Under the pieces are notes generated by a model. It was not told where the DNA came from, made no database searches, and saw only the letters and a list, made by a program, of their open reading frames with translations. Source: an uncultured Oxalobacter sp. (GTDB lineage: Bacteria; Pseudomonadota; Gammaproteobacteria; Burkholderiales; Burkholderiaceae_D). Taken from it: a DNA stretch of 20,245 nt. The stretch covers positions 1-20,245 of the forward strand of contig CAKRSU010000031.1 in assembly GCA_934401755.1 (NCBI GenBank), given 5' to 3'. The translations under genes were made by a program, and so were the position numbers. This document shows, in pieces, positions 8,432 to 17,735 of the stretch. How positions within the stretch are numbered: position 1 is the first letter of the stretch; each line of letters opens with the position of its first letter.

Positions 8432-8482
8432 CTATTGCTTTACTTTTTCAGCAATTTTAGCTGTCTCTTTATCAGCTTTCAC
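8432..8482 (-). pseudogene. possible C-terminal fragment of an unknown gene
   Basis: On the minus strand this reads VKADKETAKIAEKVKQ and a stop, a composition that looks coding. It stops making sense near 8483, where plus-strand transposase similarity begins. It may be a remnant joined to the IS fragment by deletion, or simply chance. Confidence 0.2.
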
Positions 8483-8572
8483 CACAAAATGAAGTTGATT
8501 CAAAGAAGAGCTTATGGCTTTAGAAACTTTGAGAACTATCGTTTAAGAGTTAGAGTCCTCTGTGGTCATTAA
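8483..8572 (+). pseudogene. transposase C-terminal remnant, ISL3 (IS204/IS1001/IS1165) type
   Basis: The plus-strand frame ending at the stop 8570-8572 reads HHKMKLIQ and then RRAYGFRNFENYRLRVRV. This is the conserved end of ISL3-family DDE transposases (usual form N-x-K-x-K-x-I-x-R-x-A-Y-G-F-R-N). Only about 29 residues remain. Upstream of about 8483 the similarity disappears and no catalytic residue is present. The same frame can be extended upstream into the emrB tail, but that part is not transposase. Its stop lies 67 nt before the right end of the remnant, a normal spacing for an IS. Confidence 0.6.
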
Positions 8573-8667
8573 TAGATGTTTGTTATATGTTGTTTTGGAA
8601 TATTATTAACGATTGATTGAATCGTCTGGAATGGAGCCCGCCCCTCTTTTTGGTGTAGAGCCGAAAA

Positions 8668-8694
8668 TCCCACACAGTTCCATACTGTGTGGGA
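8668..8694 (-). terminator. Rho-independent terminator of the tRNA unit
   Basis: A perfect 11-bp stem (TCCCACACAGT / ACTGTGTGGGA) has a 5-nt loop. On the minus strand the stem is followed by TTTTC, so it ends the Val-Asp tRNA transcript. On the plus strand no U-run follows, so it is unlikely to serve emrB. Confidence 0.8.
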
Positions 8695-8702
8695 CTAAAT
8701 TC

Positions 8703-8779
8703 TGGCGGAGTAGACGGGACTCGAACCCGCGACCCCCGGCGTGACAGGCCGGTATTCTAACCAACTGAACTACCACTCC
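8703..8779 (-). tRNA. tRNA-Asp (GTC)
   Basis: This is a 77-nt cloverleaf with the 3' CCA encoded (TGG at 8703-8705 on the plus strand). The acceptor stem GGAGTGG pairs with CTACTCC (one G-T pair). The anticodon loop CTGTCAC holds GTC, and the T-arm contains GGTTCGAGTCC. It closely matches other bacterial tRNA-Asp sequences. It lies 19 nt downstream of tRNA-Val in the same transcript. Confidence 0.97.
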
Positions 8780-8798
8780 TAATTTTTAAGCTGACTAT

Positions 8799-8874
8799 TG
8801 GTGGGTGCTGAGAGGGTCGAACTCCCGACATTCGCCTTGTAAGGGCGACGCTCTACCAACTGAGCTAAGCACCC
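8799..8874 (-). tRNA. tRNA-Val (TAC)
   Basis: This is a 76-nt cloverleaf with the 3' CCA encoded (8799-8801). The acceptor stem begins GGGTGCT, the D-arm is TAGCTCAGTTGGTAGAGC, the anticodon loop CTTACAA holds TAC, and the T-arm contains AGTTCGACC. It is the first gene of the two-tRNA unit. Confidence 0.97.
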
Positions 8875-8910
8875 AGTCAACTTGACACTTTCGCGTCATC
8901 AGAAGATATT

Positions 8911-8939
8911 ATTTTATTTGTTATTTTAATTTATTGCAA
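8911..8939 (-). promoter_or_regulatory. promoter of the tRNA-Val/tRNA-Asp unit
   Basis: On the minus strand TTGCAA (8939-8934) and TAAAAT (8916-8911) are separated by 17 nt. This places a start near 8904, about 30 nt before tRNA-Val. The upstream sequence is AT-rich, as is usual for stable RNA promoters. Confidence 0.6.
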
Positions 8940-8996
8940 GCACTTTTTTAATATTTGTATAATCTTAAATATCTAATGAATGAAATACCACATTAA

Positions 8997-9272
8997 TTAG
9001 CCATTTAAAGCATCCTTTAAAGCCTTACCTGGCTTAAATTTTGGCAATATAGAAGATGCAATTTTAATAGGAGCTCCTGTACGAGGATTTCGTCCCACTC
9101 TTTCTGCTCGTTCTCCAACACTAAAAGTTCCAAAACCAACTAAAGTAACTGTATCGCCGTTTTTCAAAGCATCAGTTACCGCTTCTATTACAGCATCTAA
9201 AGAACGAGTCGCCGCAGCTTTGGATATATCTGCGGATTGGGCAATGTAATCTATCAGCTCGGCTTTATTCAT
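8997..9272 (-). CDS. hupB: DNA-binding protein HU
   Basis: This is a small histone-like protein that bends and compacts DNA as a dimer, 91 aa, the normal length. The HU signature is present: [20 protein letters not shown] at the N-terminus, then [21 protein letters not shown] over the DNA-binding beta arm, with the intercalating Pro in R-N-P-R-T-G. It ends [13 protein letters not shown]. The start is supported by AGGAGA 8-9 nt upstream. It has its own promoter (9326-9355) and lies between the tRNA unit and the typA terminator. No clear terminator was seen after its stop. Confidence 0.96.
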   Translation of the reverse strand: MNKAELIDYIAQSADISKAAATRSLDAVIEAVTDALKNGDTVTLVGFGTFSVGERAERVGRNPRTGAPIKIASSILPKFKPGKALKDALNG

Positions 9273-9325
9273 TAAAATTTTCTCCTTTTTCTTTCTATTT
9301 GATTCTTTCTTTCAAAGAACCGTTT

Positions 9326-9355
9326 ATCATACTAATCTTGAATTCTTTCTGTCAA
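9326..9355 (-). promoter_or_regulatory. hupB promoter
   Basis: On the minus strand TTGACA (9355-9350, perfect) and TATGAT (9331-9326, five of six) have an 18-nt spacer. The predicted start is near 9319, giving a leader of about 46 nt. Confidence 0.75.
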
Positions 9356-9412
9356 GAATGAGATAATGCCATCTCTACAATAAAAAAATACTTTATAACA
9401 GTATGTATTCAA

Positions 9413-9453
9413 GATAAAAAACAATCAGGCATAGCCTAATACTACGCCTGATT
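9413..9453 (-). terminator. Rho-independent terminator after typA
   Basis: On the minus strand, AATCAGGC pairs with GCCTGATT, with three more inner pairs beyond a single mismatch, leaving a 7-nt loop. GTTTTTTATC follows. It lies about 25 nt past the typA stop and marks the end of the rimP-typA transcript. Confidence 0.9.
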
Positions 9454-9478
9454 CAGTCTATTTAAAGAATAAAAACAA

Positions 9479-11308
9479 TTAATTACGCCGTTCGCGACGA
9501 CGATCAATATCCGTCAGAAGACGTTTACGGATACGAATGCTGCTAGGAGTAATTTCAACAAGTTCGTCATCTTCAATAAACTCTACCGCATATTCAAGAG
9601 ACATCTGAACAGGAGGAACCAAACGAATCGCTTCATCAGTACCAGATGCACGAATATTCGTCAATTGTTTCCCTTTTATCGGATTCACAACAATATCATT
9701 ATCATGAGAATGAATTCCAATAATCATCCCTTCATAAACGGGATCATTATGGCTTACAAACATTCTTCCACGATCTTGTAATTTCCAAATTGCATAAGCA
9801 ACAGCAGCGCCGCTAACTCCAGAAATCAAAACCCCATTGCGACGGCGACCAGCCTTATCATTATTAGGATCAACAGGATAGTAGTCATCAAAAACGTGAC
9901 TCATAATACCTGTACCACGAGTTAATGTCATAAACTCACTCTGAAAACCAATCAATCCCCTAGCTGGTATCCGATATTCGAGACGAACACGTCCTTTTCC
10001 ATCGGGTTGCATATCTTGCAACTCTCCACGACGACGCCCCAATTCTTCCATAACTCCGCCTTGATTTTCTTCATCAACATCAACAGTCAACGCTTCATAG
10101 GGCTCATGCTTAATCCCATTAATGGTCTTATACACAACACGTGGACGAGACACAGCTAACTCATAACCTTCACGACGCATATTTTCAATTAAAATCGTAA
10201 GGTGTAATTCTCCACGACCAGAAACTTCAAAAACAGTATCATCGTCAGTCGGCGCAACACGCAGAGCAACATTTGATTTTAATTCACGTTCAAGTCGCTC
10301 ACGAATTTGACGACTTGTCACAAATTTACCTTCACGTCCTGCAAAAGGTGAGGTATTAACCATAAAATTCATCGTTAATGTCGGTTCATCAACTTTGAGC
10401 ATAGGTAATGCATCAGGATAATCAGGAGCACAAAGCGTTGAACCAATATCAATTCCATCAATCCCATTAACGAGGACAATATCTCCAGCTGACGCTTCTT
10501 CAATTACAGTACGTTCCAATCCCTTGAAAGAAAGAAGCTGGTTAATCCGTGCTTTAACAGGAGTTGATTCAGGGCCATTCATGATAATAACATCTTGATT
10601 ACCTTTGATTCGCCCCCGATTAATCCGACCAATCCCAATTTTGCCAACATAAGATGAATAATCAAGCGACGAAATCTGCATCTGGAACGGTCCATCAACA
10701 TCTGTTTCACGCACTGGCACATATTTTAAAATTGCGTCAAATAAAGGCCGCATATCACCAGAACGAACATTTTCATCCAATCCCGCATATCCATTTAATG
10801 CCGATGCATAAACAATTGGAAAATCAAGCTGCTCTTCATTTGCCCCTAACTTATCAAAAAGATCGAAAGTCGCATTGATTACCCAATCTGGACGAGCGCC
10901 GGGACGATCAATTTTATTGATAACAACGATGGGTTTTAAACCCAATGCCAACGCTTTACGGGTCACGAAACGTGTTTGTGGCATAGGCCCTTCTACAGCA
11001 TCAACCAATAGCAAAACACTATCGACCATAGAAAGTACTCGCTCTACTTCTCCACCAAAATCCGCATGTCCTGGCGTATCAACAATATTAATATGTGTAC
11101 CTTCATACTCTACGGCACAGTTTTTAGCAAGAATCGTAATACCACGCTCTTTTTCCAGATCATTAGAATCCATAACCCGTTCTTCAACGGCCTGATTTTC
11201 ACGGAAAGTACCTGATTGGCGAAGCAGTTGGTCAACTAAAGTTGTTTTACCATGATCAACATGGGCAATAATCGCAACGTTGCGAATAGCACGTTTTGTT
11301 TCTGACAT
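9479..11308 (-). CDS. typA: ribosome-associated GTPase TypA/BipA
   Basis: This is a translational GTPase related to EF-G and LepA that binds 70S ribosomes and assists 50S assembly and growth under cold or stress. At 609 aa it has the usual length. GTPase motifs are G1 AHVDHGKT (15-22), G2 around RGIT (55-58), G3 DTPGH (77-81) and G4 NKID (131-134). Downstream lie a domain II barrel, an EF-G-like domain ([21 protein letters not shown]) and the BipA-specific C-terminal domain ([14 protein letters not shown] onward). The ATG is preceded by an AT-only stretch without a Shine-Dalgarno sequence, yet the N-terminus matches the family exactly. It lies 123 nt after truB, a larger gap than elsewhere in the operon, so an extra internal promoter is possible, though none is convincing. 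Confidence 0.96.
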   Translation of the reverse strand: MSETKRAIRNVAIIAHVDHGKTTLVDQLLRQSGTFRENQAVEERVMDSNDLEKERGITILAKNCAVEYEGTHINIVDTPGHADFGGEVERVLSMVDSVLLLVDAVEGPMPQTRFVTRKALALGLKPIVVINKIDRPGARPDWVINATFDLFDKLGANEEQLDFPIVYASALNGYAGLDENVRSGDMRPLFDAILKYVPVRETDVDGPFQMQISSLDYSSYVGKIGIGRINRGRIKGNQDVIIMNGPESTPVKARINQLLSFKGLERTVIEEASAGDIVLVNGIDGIDIGSTLCAPDYPDALPMLKVDEPTLTMNFMVNTSPFAGREGKFVTSRQIRERLERELKSNVALRVAPTDDDTVFEVSGRGELHLTILIENMRREGYELAVSRPRVVYKTINGIKHEPYEALTVDVDEENQGGVMEELGRRRGELQDMQPDGKGRVRLEYRIPARGLIGFQSEFMTLTRGTGIMSHVFDDYYPVDPNNDKAGRRRNGVLISGVSGAAVAYAIWKLQDRGRMFVSHNDPVYEGMIIGIHSHDNDIVVNPIKGKQLTNIRASGTDEAIRLVPPVQMSLEYAVEFIEDDELVEITPSSIRIRKRLLTDIDRRRERRN

Positions 11309-11431
11309 AAAAATTATAATTTTAGAAAATTTGGATAACTTAGTATTTTAACTTGAATGCAATACAGCTAAAAGACTCGTATCAGCACAAAATATGTAAA
11401 AGAAATACAACCTACACTCTATATGTTTTCA

Positions 11432-12379
11432 TTATACGGTTGAAGATGAAAAAAAAGACATCAAACGTTCTGGAGCAAGTACCCCATGCTGAAAAAGTGC
11501 GGTTCCCATAAATATTCCCGATTCTGTATAAATTCGATATCGCCCTTCTCCATTAGAAACAGAAATACCTTCTTTATAAACAGCAAGGCGTTGACCATTA
11601 CGATAACGAAATGCCAATTTTTCTGTTAAGCGAATCGTTGGAGAATCTTTAAGCAACCAATCTACAGGTTGGAGATAATGTGCACTAATTTCATCAGAAG
11701 ATGTTGCCTTTAACTCAGATAATTTAATGGCTTTATCTAAAGTTAAAATGCCCACTTGTGTTCGTCTTAACATCTTAAGATGAGCACCACATCCTATAGC
11801 TTGGCCAATATCTTCTCCAAGCACCCGAATATAAGTTCCTTTGCTACAAGTAACCGAAAGAGTAAGATAGGGAGACTGCCAATTGATTAATTCTAATCGA
11901 TGAATTACAACATCACGAGCTTCTCTTTCAAATTCAATGCCTTGGCGAGCATACTCATACAATGGTCGACCATCTCGTTTTAACGCCGAATACATTGGTG
12001 GAATTTGCTTTATCTCTCCTCTAAATTGAGTAAGTATTTGTTCAACTTGATGATCATTCAAAGAAGGAACATCCAACTTTGATATGATTTCTCCTTCCGT
12101 ATCTCCTGTGCTTGTACTTATCCCTAAATGTACTGTTGTAATATAGGTTTTATTTGCATTGAGCAAATCCTGAGAAAACTTCGTTGCCTCACCAAAACAA
12201 AGCGGAAGAAGCCCCGTTGCAAACGGATCAAGTGTCCCCGTATGGCCTGCTTTTTTGGCATTTAAACAACGTTTAACTTGAACTAATGCATGATTACTAG
12301 ATATCCCTGCAGGTTTATCCAATAAAAGAACCCCGTTTATCTCTAAACGGGGAATATATGATATCTGACTTTTTTTCAT
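11432..12379 (-). CDS. truB: tRNA pseudouridine-55 synthase
   Basis: This enzyme isomerises U55 in the T-loop of elongator tRNAs and also acts as a tRNA chaperone. At 315 aa it has a typical length. The catalytic motif GHTGTLDPFATG (45-56) carries the nucleophile Asp51. The N-terminal GVLLLDKPAGISSNHALVQVK is the standard TruB opening, and C-terminal residues about 246-300 form a PUA-like domain (EKLAFRYRNGQRLAVY). The ATG lies 25 nt after the rbfA stop with only a weak ribosome binding site, so coupling to rbfA translation is plausible. It lies within the rimP-typA operon. Confidence 0.96.
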   Translation of the reverse strand: MKKSQISYIPRLEINGVLLLDKPAGISSNHALVQVKRCLNAKKAGHTGTLDPFATGLLPLCFGEATKFSQDLLNANKTYITTVHLGISTSTGDTEGEIISKLDVPSLNDHQVEQILTQFRGEIKQIPPMYSALKRDGRPLYEYARQGIEFEREARDVVIHRLELINWQSPYLTLSVTCSKGTYIRVLGEDIGQAIGCGAHLKMLRRTQVGILTLDKAIKLSELKATSSDEISAHYLQPVDWLLKDSPTIRLTEKLAFRYRNGQRLAVYKEGISVSNGEGRYRIYTESGIFMGTALFQHGVLAPERLMSFFSSSTV

Positions 12380-12404
12380 GAGCTGCGATCAGTCTGAAAG
12401 CATA

Positions 12405-12794
12405 TTATTTAGATTCTTCATCCGGCACATGAGTCTTATTTGCTTTCTCAATCAACGCCATTAAGGCCATGCCATCTGCGATTGCATTATCATAAACAAA
12501 AGCTAATGTTGGCAATGTATGAATATGCAATCGCCTCCCTAATTGATTACGTAAAAAACCGGATGCTCGTTGCAGACTTTCTTGTGTTAGATCAATATTT
12601 TCAGCACTGTCATCAAGCATCGTGTAATAGATCTTTGCATTGGCATAATCAGGCGTCACTTTAACTTCAGTAATCGTAATCATACCAATATTGGGATCTT
12701 TAAGCTCTGAGAAAATAATATCAGAAAGATCCCGCTGAATCTGATCTGCGATACGAAGTGTACGGTCAGGAATAGATCGTCTGCGTTTTACCAT
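12405..12794 (-). CDS. rbfA: 30S ribosome-binding factor RbfA
   Basis: This is a late 30S maturation factor that binds near helix 1/3' end of 16S rRNA and helps cold adaptation. It has a KH-like fold and is about 129 aa from the chosen start. The sequence begins MVKRRRSIPDRTLRIADQIQ, aligning with beta-proteobacterial RbfA, and contains DPNIGMITITEVKVTPDYANAKIYY. An in-frame TTG at 12812 would add six residues. However, the ATG at 12794 is preceded by an ideal AAGGAGG at 12802-12808 with 7-nt spacing, and the extra codons would consist of that site itself. It lies 32 nt after infB. Confidence 0.95.
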   Translation of the reverse strand: MVKRRRSIPDRTLRIADQIQRDLSDIIFSELKDPNIGMITITEVKVTPDYANAKIYYTMLDDSAENIDLTQESLQRASGFLRNQLGRRLHIHTLPTLAFVYDNAIADGMALMALIEKANKTHVPDEESK

Positions 12795-12801
12795 GATATG
12801 G

Positions 12802-12808
12802 CCTCCTT
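12802..12808 (-). promoter_or_regulatory. strong Shine-Dalgarno of rbfA
   Basis: AAGGAGG on the minus strand, 7 nt before the ATG at 12794, fixes the rbfA start and excludes the upstream TTG. Confidence 0.85.
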
Positions 12809-12826
12809 TCAAGACAATTCCACAGA

Positions 12827-15571
12827 TTACAGTGTACGGGCAATTTCCTGAATTTCAAAGACCTCAATCTGATCACCTTCCTTAATGTCGTTATATCCTT
12901 TCAAAGTTAGGCCACATTCAAATCCCGCCTTAACTTCTTTCATATCATCTTTAAATCGTTTCAGAGAATCAATTTCCCCGGTCCAAATAACGACATGATC
13001 ACGAAGCAAATGAACAGGTGCTCCACGGCGAACTAAACCTTCTGTCACAAAACACCCAGCAATAGAACCGACTCGGCTAACATGGATAACCTGACGAATT
13101 TCAACCAGTCCTAATGCATTTTCACGTTTTTCGGGAGCCAACATACCAGACATCGCCGCTTTGATATCATCTATCGCATCATAAATAATATTATAGTAAC
13201 GAATATCAATGCCATTATTTTCAGCTAAATTGCGCGCTTGCGCATCAGCCCGTGTATTAAACCCAATAATAACGGCCTGAGATGCAACGGCCAAATTGAC
13301 ATCGGTTTCTGTAATCCCCCCTACTGCAGCGTGAATGACTTGAACACGAACTTCATCATTAGACAATTTAAGCAAGGATGCAACCAATGCTTCTTGAGAC
13401 CCTTGAACATCTGTTTTGATAATAAGCGGTAATGTCTTAACTTCACCTTCTGCAATTTGATCAAACATGTTTTCAAGTTTAGCCGCTTGCTGTTTCGCCA
13501 ATTTCACATCACGGAACTTACCCTGACGGAACAACGCGATTTCACGTGCTTTACGTTCATCATTAAGCACAATGATTTCTTCACCTGCTGAAGGCACGCC
13601 AGATAATCCTTGAATCTCAACGGGAATACTAGGCCCCGCTTCTGTAATGGTTTTACCATTTTCATTAAGCATTGCTCGAACACGACCATATTCAGGCCCC
13701 GCTAAAACAACATCTCCGCGATGCAAAGTGCCCGACTGAACCAATACAGTAGCAACAGGACCTCGCCCTTTATCCAAACGAGCTTCAATAACAAGACCTT
13801 GTGCTAAGGCATCAACAGGTGCTTGAAGTTCTAATATTTCCGCTTGCAAAAGAACATTTTCAAGTAATTCATCAATCCCTTGCCCTGTTTTAGCCGAGAC
13901 TGGAATAAATGGCGCATCTCCACCATATTCTTCAGGTAAAACGTTCTCTGCAATCAATTCTTGAGTAACACGATTTGGATTAGCCCCAGGCTTATCGATC
14001 TTATTAATTGCAACCACAATAGGTACATTAGCAGCTCTTGCATGAGCAATTGCTTCTTTTGTTTGAGGCATAACGCCATCATCTGCTGCCACAACCAAAA
14101 TCACAATATCGGTTGCTTGAGCCCCGCGAGCACGCATAGCCGTAAACGCTTCATGCCCTGGTGTATCAAGGAAAGTAATAATACCGCGATCGGTCTTCAC
14201 ATGATACGCACCAATATGTTGAGTAATTCCACCGGCTTCGCCCGAAGCAATCTTAGTACGACGAATATAGTCCAGCAAAGACGTCTTACCATGGTCAACG
14301 TGCCCCATAACCGTCACAACAGGAGCGCGCGGTAACTTAACAGCATTCTTGCCCATATCCATATCTTCTAATGCAGATTCTGCATCCTGGATTTTAGCTG
14401 CAAATGCTTTATGTCCCATTTCCTCAACCAGAATCATCGCTGTTTCCTGATCAAGAACCTGATTAATAGTAACCATTTGCCCCAATTTCATCATCTGTTT
14501 AATGACTTCAGAGGCTTTAACCGCCATTTGATGAGCTAATTCACCCACAGTAATCGTTTCTGGGACATGCACCTCATGTACAATAGCTTCCGTTGGCTGA
14601 TGGAAATTACTTTCACGTTCTACTGCATGATTATGACGTTTATTCTTATTGGATTTTCCCCAATTTCCTTCACGTCCATTCGAGATATCCCCACCTCGAG
14701 TTTTCATCCCAGTACCACGTTTACGACCTTGTTCTTCCTGCCAACCATTATTATTACTATTACGTCCCCCCTTACGATCACTACCGCCTCTTTTATCACT
14801 CTTATCTGCAGATTTACTATTTTTACTCGTATTAAGCTGTTGCTGGTTTTGCTTTTTATCTGCCTGTTTTACTGAAGCGGATTGTTCTCCTTTAGATGAG
14901 TGATTTGACTTTTTAGTATTTTCTTGCCCAGCAGTCTGAGAAGTCTGAGATGCCTTTTGTTCAGCACGTGGCTTAGCAACTTTTCTAGAAGGTCCATTCA
15001 TCATCGCCTTAATCTGAGCGATTTCATCTTCCACCGCTTTACGATCCGCCATACGTTTGGTTTCCCGTGCTTCAGCTTCCTTTCGAGCCCGAGCTTCTTC
15101 CTCTTTTTTGGTCTGTTCCGCCTTTTTTGCTGCTTCAGCTAACCGTTTAGCCTCAGCAATCTTTTGCTGTTTTTCTTTTTCAATACGTTCTGCCTGCAAG
15201 CGTTTTTGCTCTGCAGCTTTCTTTTCTGCTTCAATTCGTGCCATTTCTGCAGCTCTTATGCGTTCAGCTTCGGCTCTTGCTTTTTCTTGCTTTTCACGAG
15301 CATCAGCCTCTTGACGAGCAATCAATTCCGCCTGACGACGTGCTTCTTCTTCACGACGCTGTTTTTCAGCAGCATCAATGACTGGTTCAGCCTTCCTACG
15401 AGCAATTTCAGCTCGTACAGCTTGTTCATCGCGCTTTACAATAGTTCGTTTTTTACGGACTTCCACTTGAATTGTTCTAGAACGTCCCGTTGCATCTGCT
15501 TGACGAATTTCACTGGTTTCTTTTCTTGCGATGGAGATTTTCCGCTTTTCACCTGGAGTATTAATTGCCAT
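12827..15571 (-). CDS. infB: translation initiation factor IF-2 (first N-terminal subdomain absent)
   Basis: This GTPase delivers fMet-tRNA to the 30S subunit and promotes subunit joining; 914 aa. The order is: a conserved segment [20 protein letters not shown] (11-30) continuing through [12 protein letters not shown]; a long Lys/Glu/Ala-rich coiled-coil linker (about 44-190); an Asn/Lys/Gly-rich low-complexity linker (about 190-325); an IF2_N domain (about 337-390); and the GTPase with G1 GHVDHGKT (423-430), G3 DTPGH (469-473) and G4 NKID (523-526), then domains II, III and the fMet-tRNA-binding C-terminal domain. The first IF2_N subdomain of about 50 residues found at the start of related IF2 proteins is missing. 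An in-frame TGA at 15593-15595 and the nusA stop at 15622 exclude an upstream start. AAGGGA precedes the ATG. Confidence 0.96.
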   Translation of the reverse strand: MAINTPGEKRKISIARKETSEIRQADATGRSRTIQVEVRKKRTIVKRDEQAVRAEIARRKAEPVIDAAEKQRREEEARRQAELIARQEADAREKQEKARAEAERIRAAEMARIEAEKKAAEQKRLQAERIEKEKQQKIAEAKRLAEAAKKAEQTKKEEEARARKEAEARETKRMADRKAVEDEIAQIKAMMNGPSRKVAKPRAEQKASQTSQTAGQENTKKSNHSSKGEQSASVKQADKKQNQQQLNTSKNSKSADKSDKRGGSDRKGGRNSNNNGWQEEQGRKRGTGMKTRGGDISNGREGNWGKSNKNKRHNHAVERESNFHQPTEAIVHEVHVPETITVGELAHQMAVKASEVIKQMMKLGQMVTINQVLDQETAMILVEEMGHKAFAAKIQDAESALEDMDMGKNAVKLPRAPVVTVMGHVDHGKTSLLDYIRRTKIASGEAGGITQHIGAYHVKTDRGIITFLDTPGHEAFTAMRARGAQATDIVILVVAADDGVMPQTKEAIAHARAANVPIVVAINKIDKPGANPNRVTQELIAENVLPEEYGGDAPFIPVSAKTGQGIDELLENVLLQAEILELQAPVDALAQGLVIEARLDKGRGPVATVLVQSGTLHRGDVVLAGPEYGRVRAMLNENGKTITEAGPSIPVEIQGLSGVPSAGEEIIVLNDERKAREIALFRQGKFRDVKLAKQQAAKLENMFDQIAEGEVKTLPLIIKTDVQGSQEALVASLLKLSNDEVRVQVIHAAVGGITETDVNLAVASQAVIIGFNTRADAQARNLAENNGIDIRYYNIIYDAIDDIKAAMSGMLAPEKRENALGLVEIRQVIHVSRVGSIAGCFVTEGLVRRGAPVHLLRDHVVIWTGEIDSLKRFKDDMKEVKAGFECGLTLKGYNDIKEGDQIEVFEIQEIARTL

Positions 15572-15621
15572 GGTTTCCCTTCTTTTTCTTCCTCAATAGA
15601 CCCTTTTAAACCCTGTCAGGC

Positions 15622-17184
15622 CTATTTAGTTTCCATCAATTTACGGGCAGTTTCCTGCAGTTCTTTAGCTGAATCATCGTATTTATCATCAATGATTTGC
15701 TGCTCAGCATCAGTAACATCTGCAAGTTCGTTATCAAGTAATTGACGCGCACGTTCAACAGGAAATGCAAGAATCGCACCAAATTCGTCATATGCGAGTC
15801 CCGCAAAACGTTCTACTGTTAAAACCCCCAAACGCCCTAATTTTGTTGCAATAGCCGTTGTCATACCCGGTAATTCTTTTAATGCGGGCTCCATTTCCTT
15901 GGTAGCCTCTTCATAAGCGATTTCTTCACTCACAAAGATATCACGAGCACGCTGCCGAATTTCTTTGACACTCTCTTCATCGAAACCGTCAATTTCAAGC
16001 ATTTCACTCATTGGAACATAAGCGATTTCTTCAATTGTACTAAATCCCTCATCAATCAAAATATCAGCAACATCTTGTCCGACACCTAACTTTTGCATAA
16101 AGAGTTGCTGAAGTTCTGCTCTTTCATGAGCATTCTTATCCTCAGATTCCTCTTCCGTCATAATATTAATCTTCCAACCTGTCAATTCCGTTGCTAATCG
16201 AACATTCTGCCCACTTCTCCCGATAGCGATTGCAAGATTTTCTTCATCAACAATAACATCCATTGTATGTTTATCTTCATCAACAACAATTGACATTACT
16301 GTCGCCGGAGCTAACGCTCCAATCACAAACTGAGCTGGATCTTCTGACCATGGCACAATGTCAACACGTTCACCTGAAAGCTCCCCTGTTACCGCCTGAA
16401 CACGGGATCCGCGAATACCGACACAAGTGCCAATAGGATCAATACGCCGATCTAATGCATGAACCGCAATCTTGGCACGAATCCCAGGATCACGTGCAGC
16501 AGATTTAATCTCAAGTTGACCATCTTCAATTTCCGGTACTTCACGCGCAAATAATTTTTTAATAAATTCAGGAGAAGTGCGAGAAAGCAATACTTGTGCT
16601 CCACGTGGCCCACGCTCAACGCGGTAAATACAAGCACTAACACGATCACCAACGCGAAGATTCTCTTTTGGAATCATTTGATCACGAGGAAGACGCGTTT
16701 CGATTTTACTAAATTCGATAATTGCATCTCCTTTTTCCATGCGCTTAATTGTTCCACTGACAATGGATTCCCCGCGTTCAAGAAATTCATTCAAATTTTG
16801 TTCTCGTTCCGCATCACGGATACGCTGCAAAACAATTTGCTTGGTATCTTGCGCAAAACGGCGCCCTCGAAAATCAATCGATTCAATAGGCTCTTCGATA
16901 TATTCACCGACTTCAATATCCGGAAACTGTTCTTTTGCTTCAAAGCAAAGAATTTCTTGATCGGGTTGCTGCAACCCGGCTTCATCCGGAACAACTTTCC
17001 AACGACGAAATGATTCACTCTCACCAGTACGGCGATCAATTGCCACACGAATGTCGGCATCCCCTGGATAACGTTTCTTAGTTGCCAGAGCCAATGCATG
17101 CTCTAATGCTTCTAGAACAATTTCTTTGCTGACATTTTTTTCGCGCGCCAGCGCATCCACTAATTGAAGAATTTCAAGACTCAT
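15622..17184 (-). CDS. nusA: transcription elongation/termination factor NusA
   Basis: NusA binds RNA polymerase near the RNA exit channel and modulates pausing, intrinsic termination and antitermination; 520 aa. The order is: N-terminal RNAP-binding domain (1 to about 135); S1 domain (about 138-202, [15 protein letters not shown]...[10 protein letters not shown]); KH1 with GIRGS (256-260); KH2 with AIGRSGQNV (320-328); and two C-terminal helix-hairpin-helix repeats (about 365-415 and 437-484). About 36 further residues, largely acidic ([17 protein letters not shown]...), follow the second repeat, slightly longer than E. coli NusA. The ATG overlaps the rimP stop in an ATGA junction, and AGGAG lies 9 nt upstream, indicating translational coupling. 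The infB start follows after 50 nt. Confidence 0.97.
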   Translation of the reverse strand: MSLEILQLVDALAREKNVSKEIVLEALEHALALATKKRYPGDADIRVAIDRRTGESESFRRWKVVPDEAGLQQPDQEILCFEAKEQFPDIEVGEYIEEPIESIDFRGRRFAQDTKQIVLQRIRDAEREQNLNEFLERGESIVSGTIKRMEKGDAIIEFSKIETRLPRDQMIPKENLRVGDRVSACIYRVERGPRGAQVLLSRTSPEFIKKLFAREVPEIEDGQLEIKSAARDPGIRAKIAVHALDRRIDPIGTCVGIRGSRVQAVTGELSGERVDIVPWSEDPAQFVIGALAPATVMSIVVDEDKHTMDVIVDEENLAIAIGRSGQNVRLATELTGWKINIMTEEESEDKNAHERAELQQLFMQKLGVGQDVADILIDEGFSTIEEIAYVPMSEMLEIDGFDEESVKEIRQRARDIFVSEEIAYEEATKEMEPALKELPGMTTAIATKLGRLGVLTVERFAGLAYDEFGAILAFPVERARQLLDNELADVTDAEQQIIDDKYDDSAKELQETARKLMETK

Positions 17185-17666
17185 GCTTTACGGCTCCTAA
17201 ATTTCACTTGAGGTACTAAGTGTGCCCGGTCTATATCCGGGATTGTAAAATGTAATACTGAACTAGTTTTACCATCTGGGTTATCAAACTCCAGTCCAAT
17301 TTCTTCCCCTTGCGGTTGCTGAAGAATACCCTGAAATGTCTTACGATTTAGACCTTCAATAGGACGACGAAGTCTTACCCACGCCTCAGCACCTGAAAAA
17401 CGAACAAAATCCTGAATCTTTTTCAAAGGACGATCTAATCCAGGCGAAGATACTTCTAATCGTTCATAATCAATATCTTCTACCATGAGAACACGAGAAA
17501 GTTGATGACTCACCTTTTCACAATCATCTAACGTAATACTCCCACGTTCTATTTCTTCCGGCAAAAAATCAATATAAATTCGCAAAATTCCGCCGGGAGC
17601 ATGTTCTATATCAACAAGCTCATAACCACAGCCCGAAACTGTTTTTCCAATCAGCTCTTCAAACAA
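17181..17666 (-). CDS. rimP: ribosome maturation factor RimP
   Basis: RimP assists assembly of the 30S subunit, particularly the S12 region; 161 aa, a typical length. Recognisable blocks are [34 protein letters not shown] and the signature [18 protein letters not shown], followed by a C-terminal SH3-like domain. The start is a TTG at 17666 with AGGAG 6-7 nt upstream; no ATG or GTG fits better. A rare start codon here could keep RimP levels low relative to NusA. It is the first gene of the operon, preceded by a leader of about 140 nt containing a terminator-like structure. Confidence 0.94.
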   Translation of the reverse strand: MFEELIGKTVSGCGYELVDIEHAPGGILRIYIDFLPEEIERGSITLDDCEKVSHQLSRVLMVEDIDYERLEVSSPGLDRPLKKIQDFVRFSGAEAWVRLRRPIEGLNRKTFQGILQQPQGEEIGLEFDNPDGKTSSVLHFTIPDIDRAHLVPQVKFRSRKA

Positions 17667-17735
17667 ATGATGCTCCTGTTCTTTTCTATTTCACCGATTA
17701 GGTAGGATTTATGTTCAAAACGCCTAAACAAAATG

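Larger units (their letters stand above)
8371..8639 (+). mobile_element. decayed ISL3-like insertion sequence
   Basis: The segment begins GGGCTCTATT at 8371 and ends with a near-inverted copy at 8639 (minus-strand reading GGGCTCCATT, 9 of 10 identical). Both ends then share ATTCAA, offset by 3 nt. It contains the C-terminal end of an ISL3-type transposase (8483-8572). At 269 bp it is far shorter than an intact element of this family (over 1 kb), so most of the transposase gene has been lost. No 8-bp target duplication is visible (8363-8370 versus 8640-8647). The boundaries are inferred from the paired ends. Confidence 0.55.

Noticed and set aside
8282..8488. A single 96-codon plus-strand gene running from emrB into the transposase tail
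   Set aside because: The first part overlaps emrB in another frame and shows no family similarity. Only the last ~29 codons are transposase-like.
8668..8694. The 11-bp hairpin as terminator of emrB on the plus strand
   Set aside because: On the plus strand it is followed by CTAAATT rather than a U-run, and it lies 300 nt past emrB. On the minus strand it has a T-run and sits right after tRNA-Asp.
12795..12812. Upstream TTG start for rbfA
   Set aside because: The additional six codons overlap the perfect AAGGAGG that serves the ATG at 12794, and RbfA relatives begin at that ATG.
14567..15745. Several plus-strand open frames opposite infB and the end of nusA, up to 193 codons long
   Set aside because: They lie antisense to the Lys/Glu-rich linker of IF2 and are rich in Ser/Phe/Leu/Cys as expected from the complement of such codons. 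No motif and no ribosome binding site support them.
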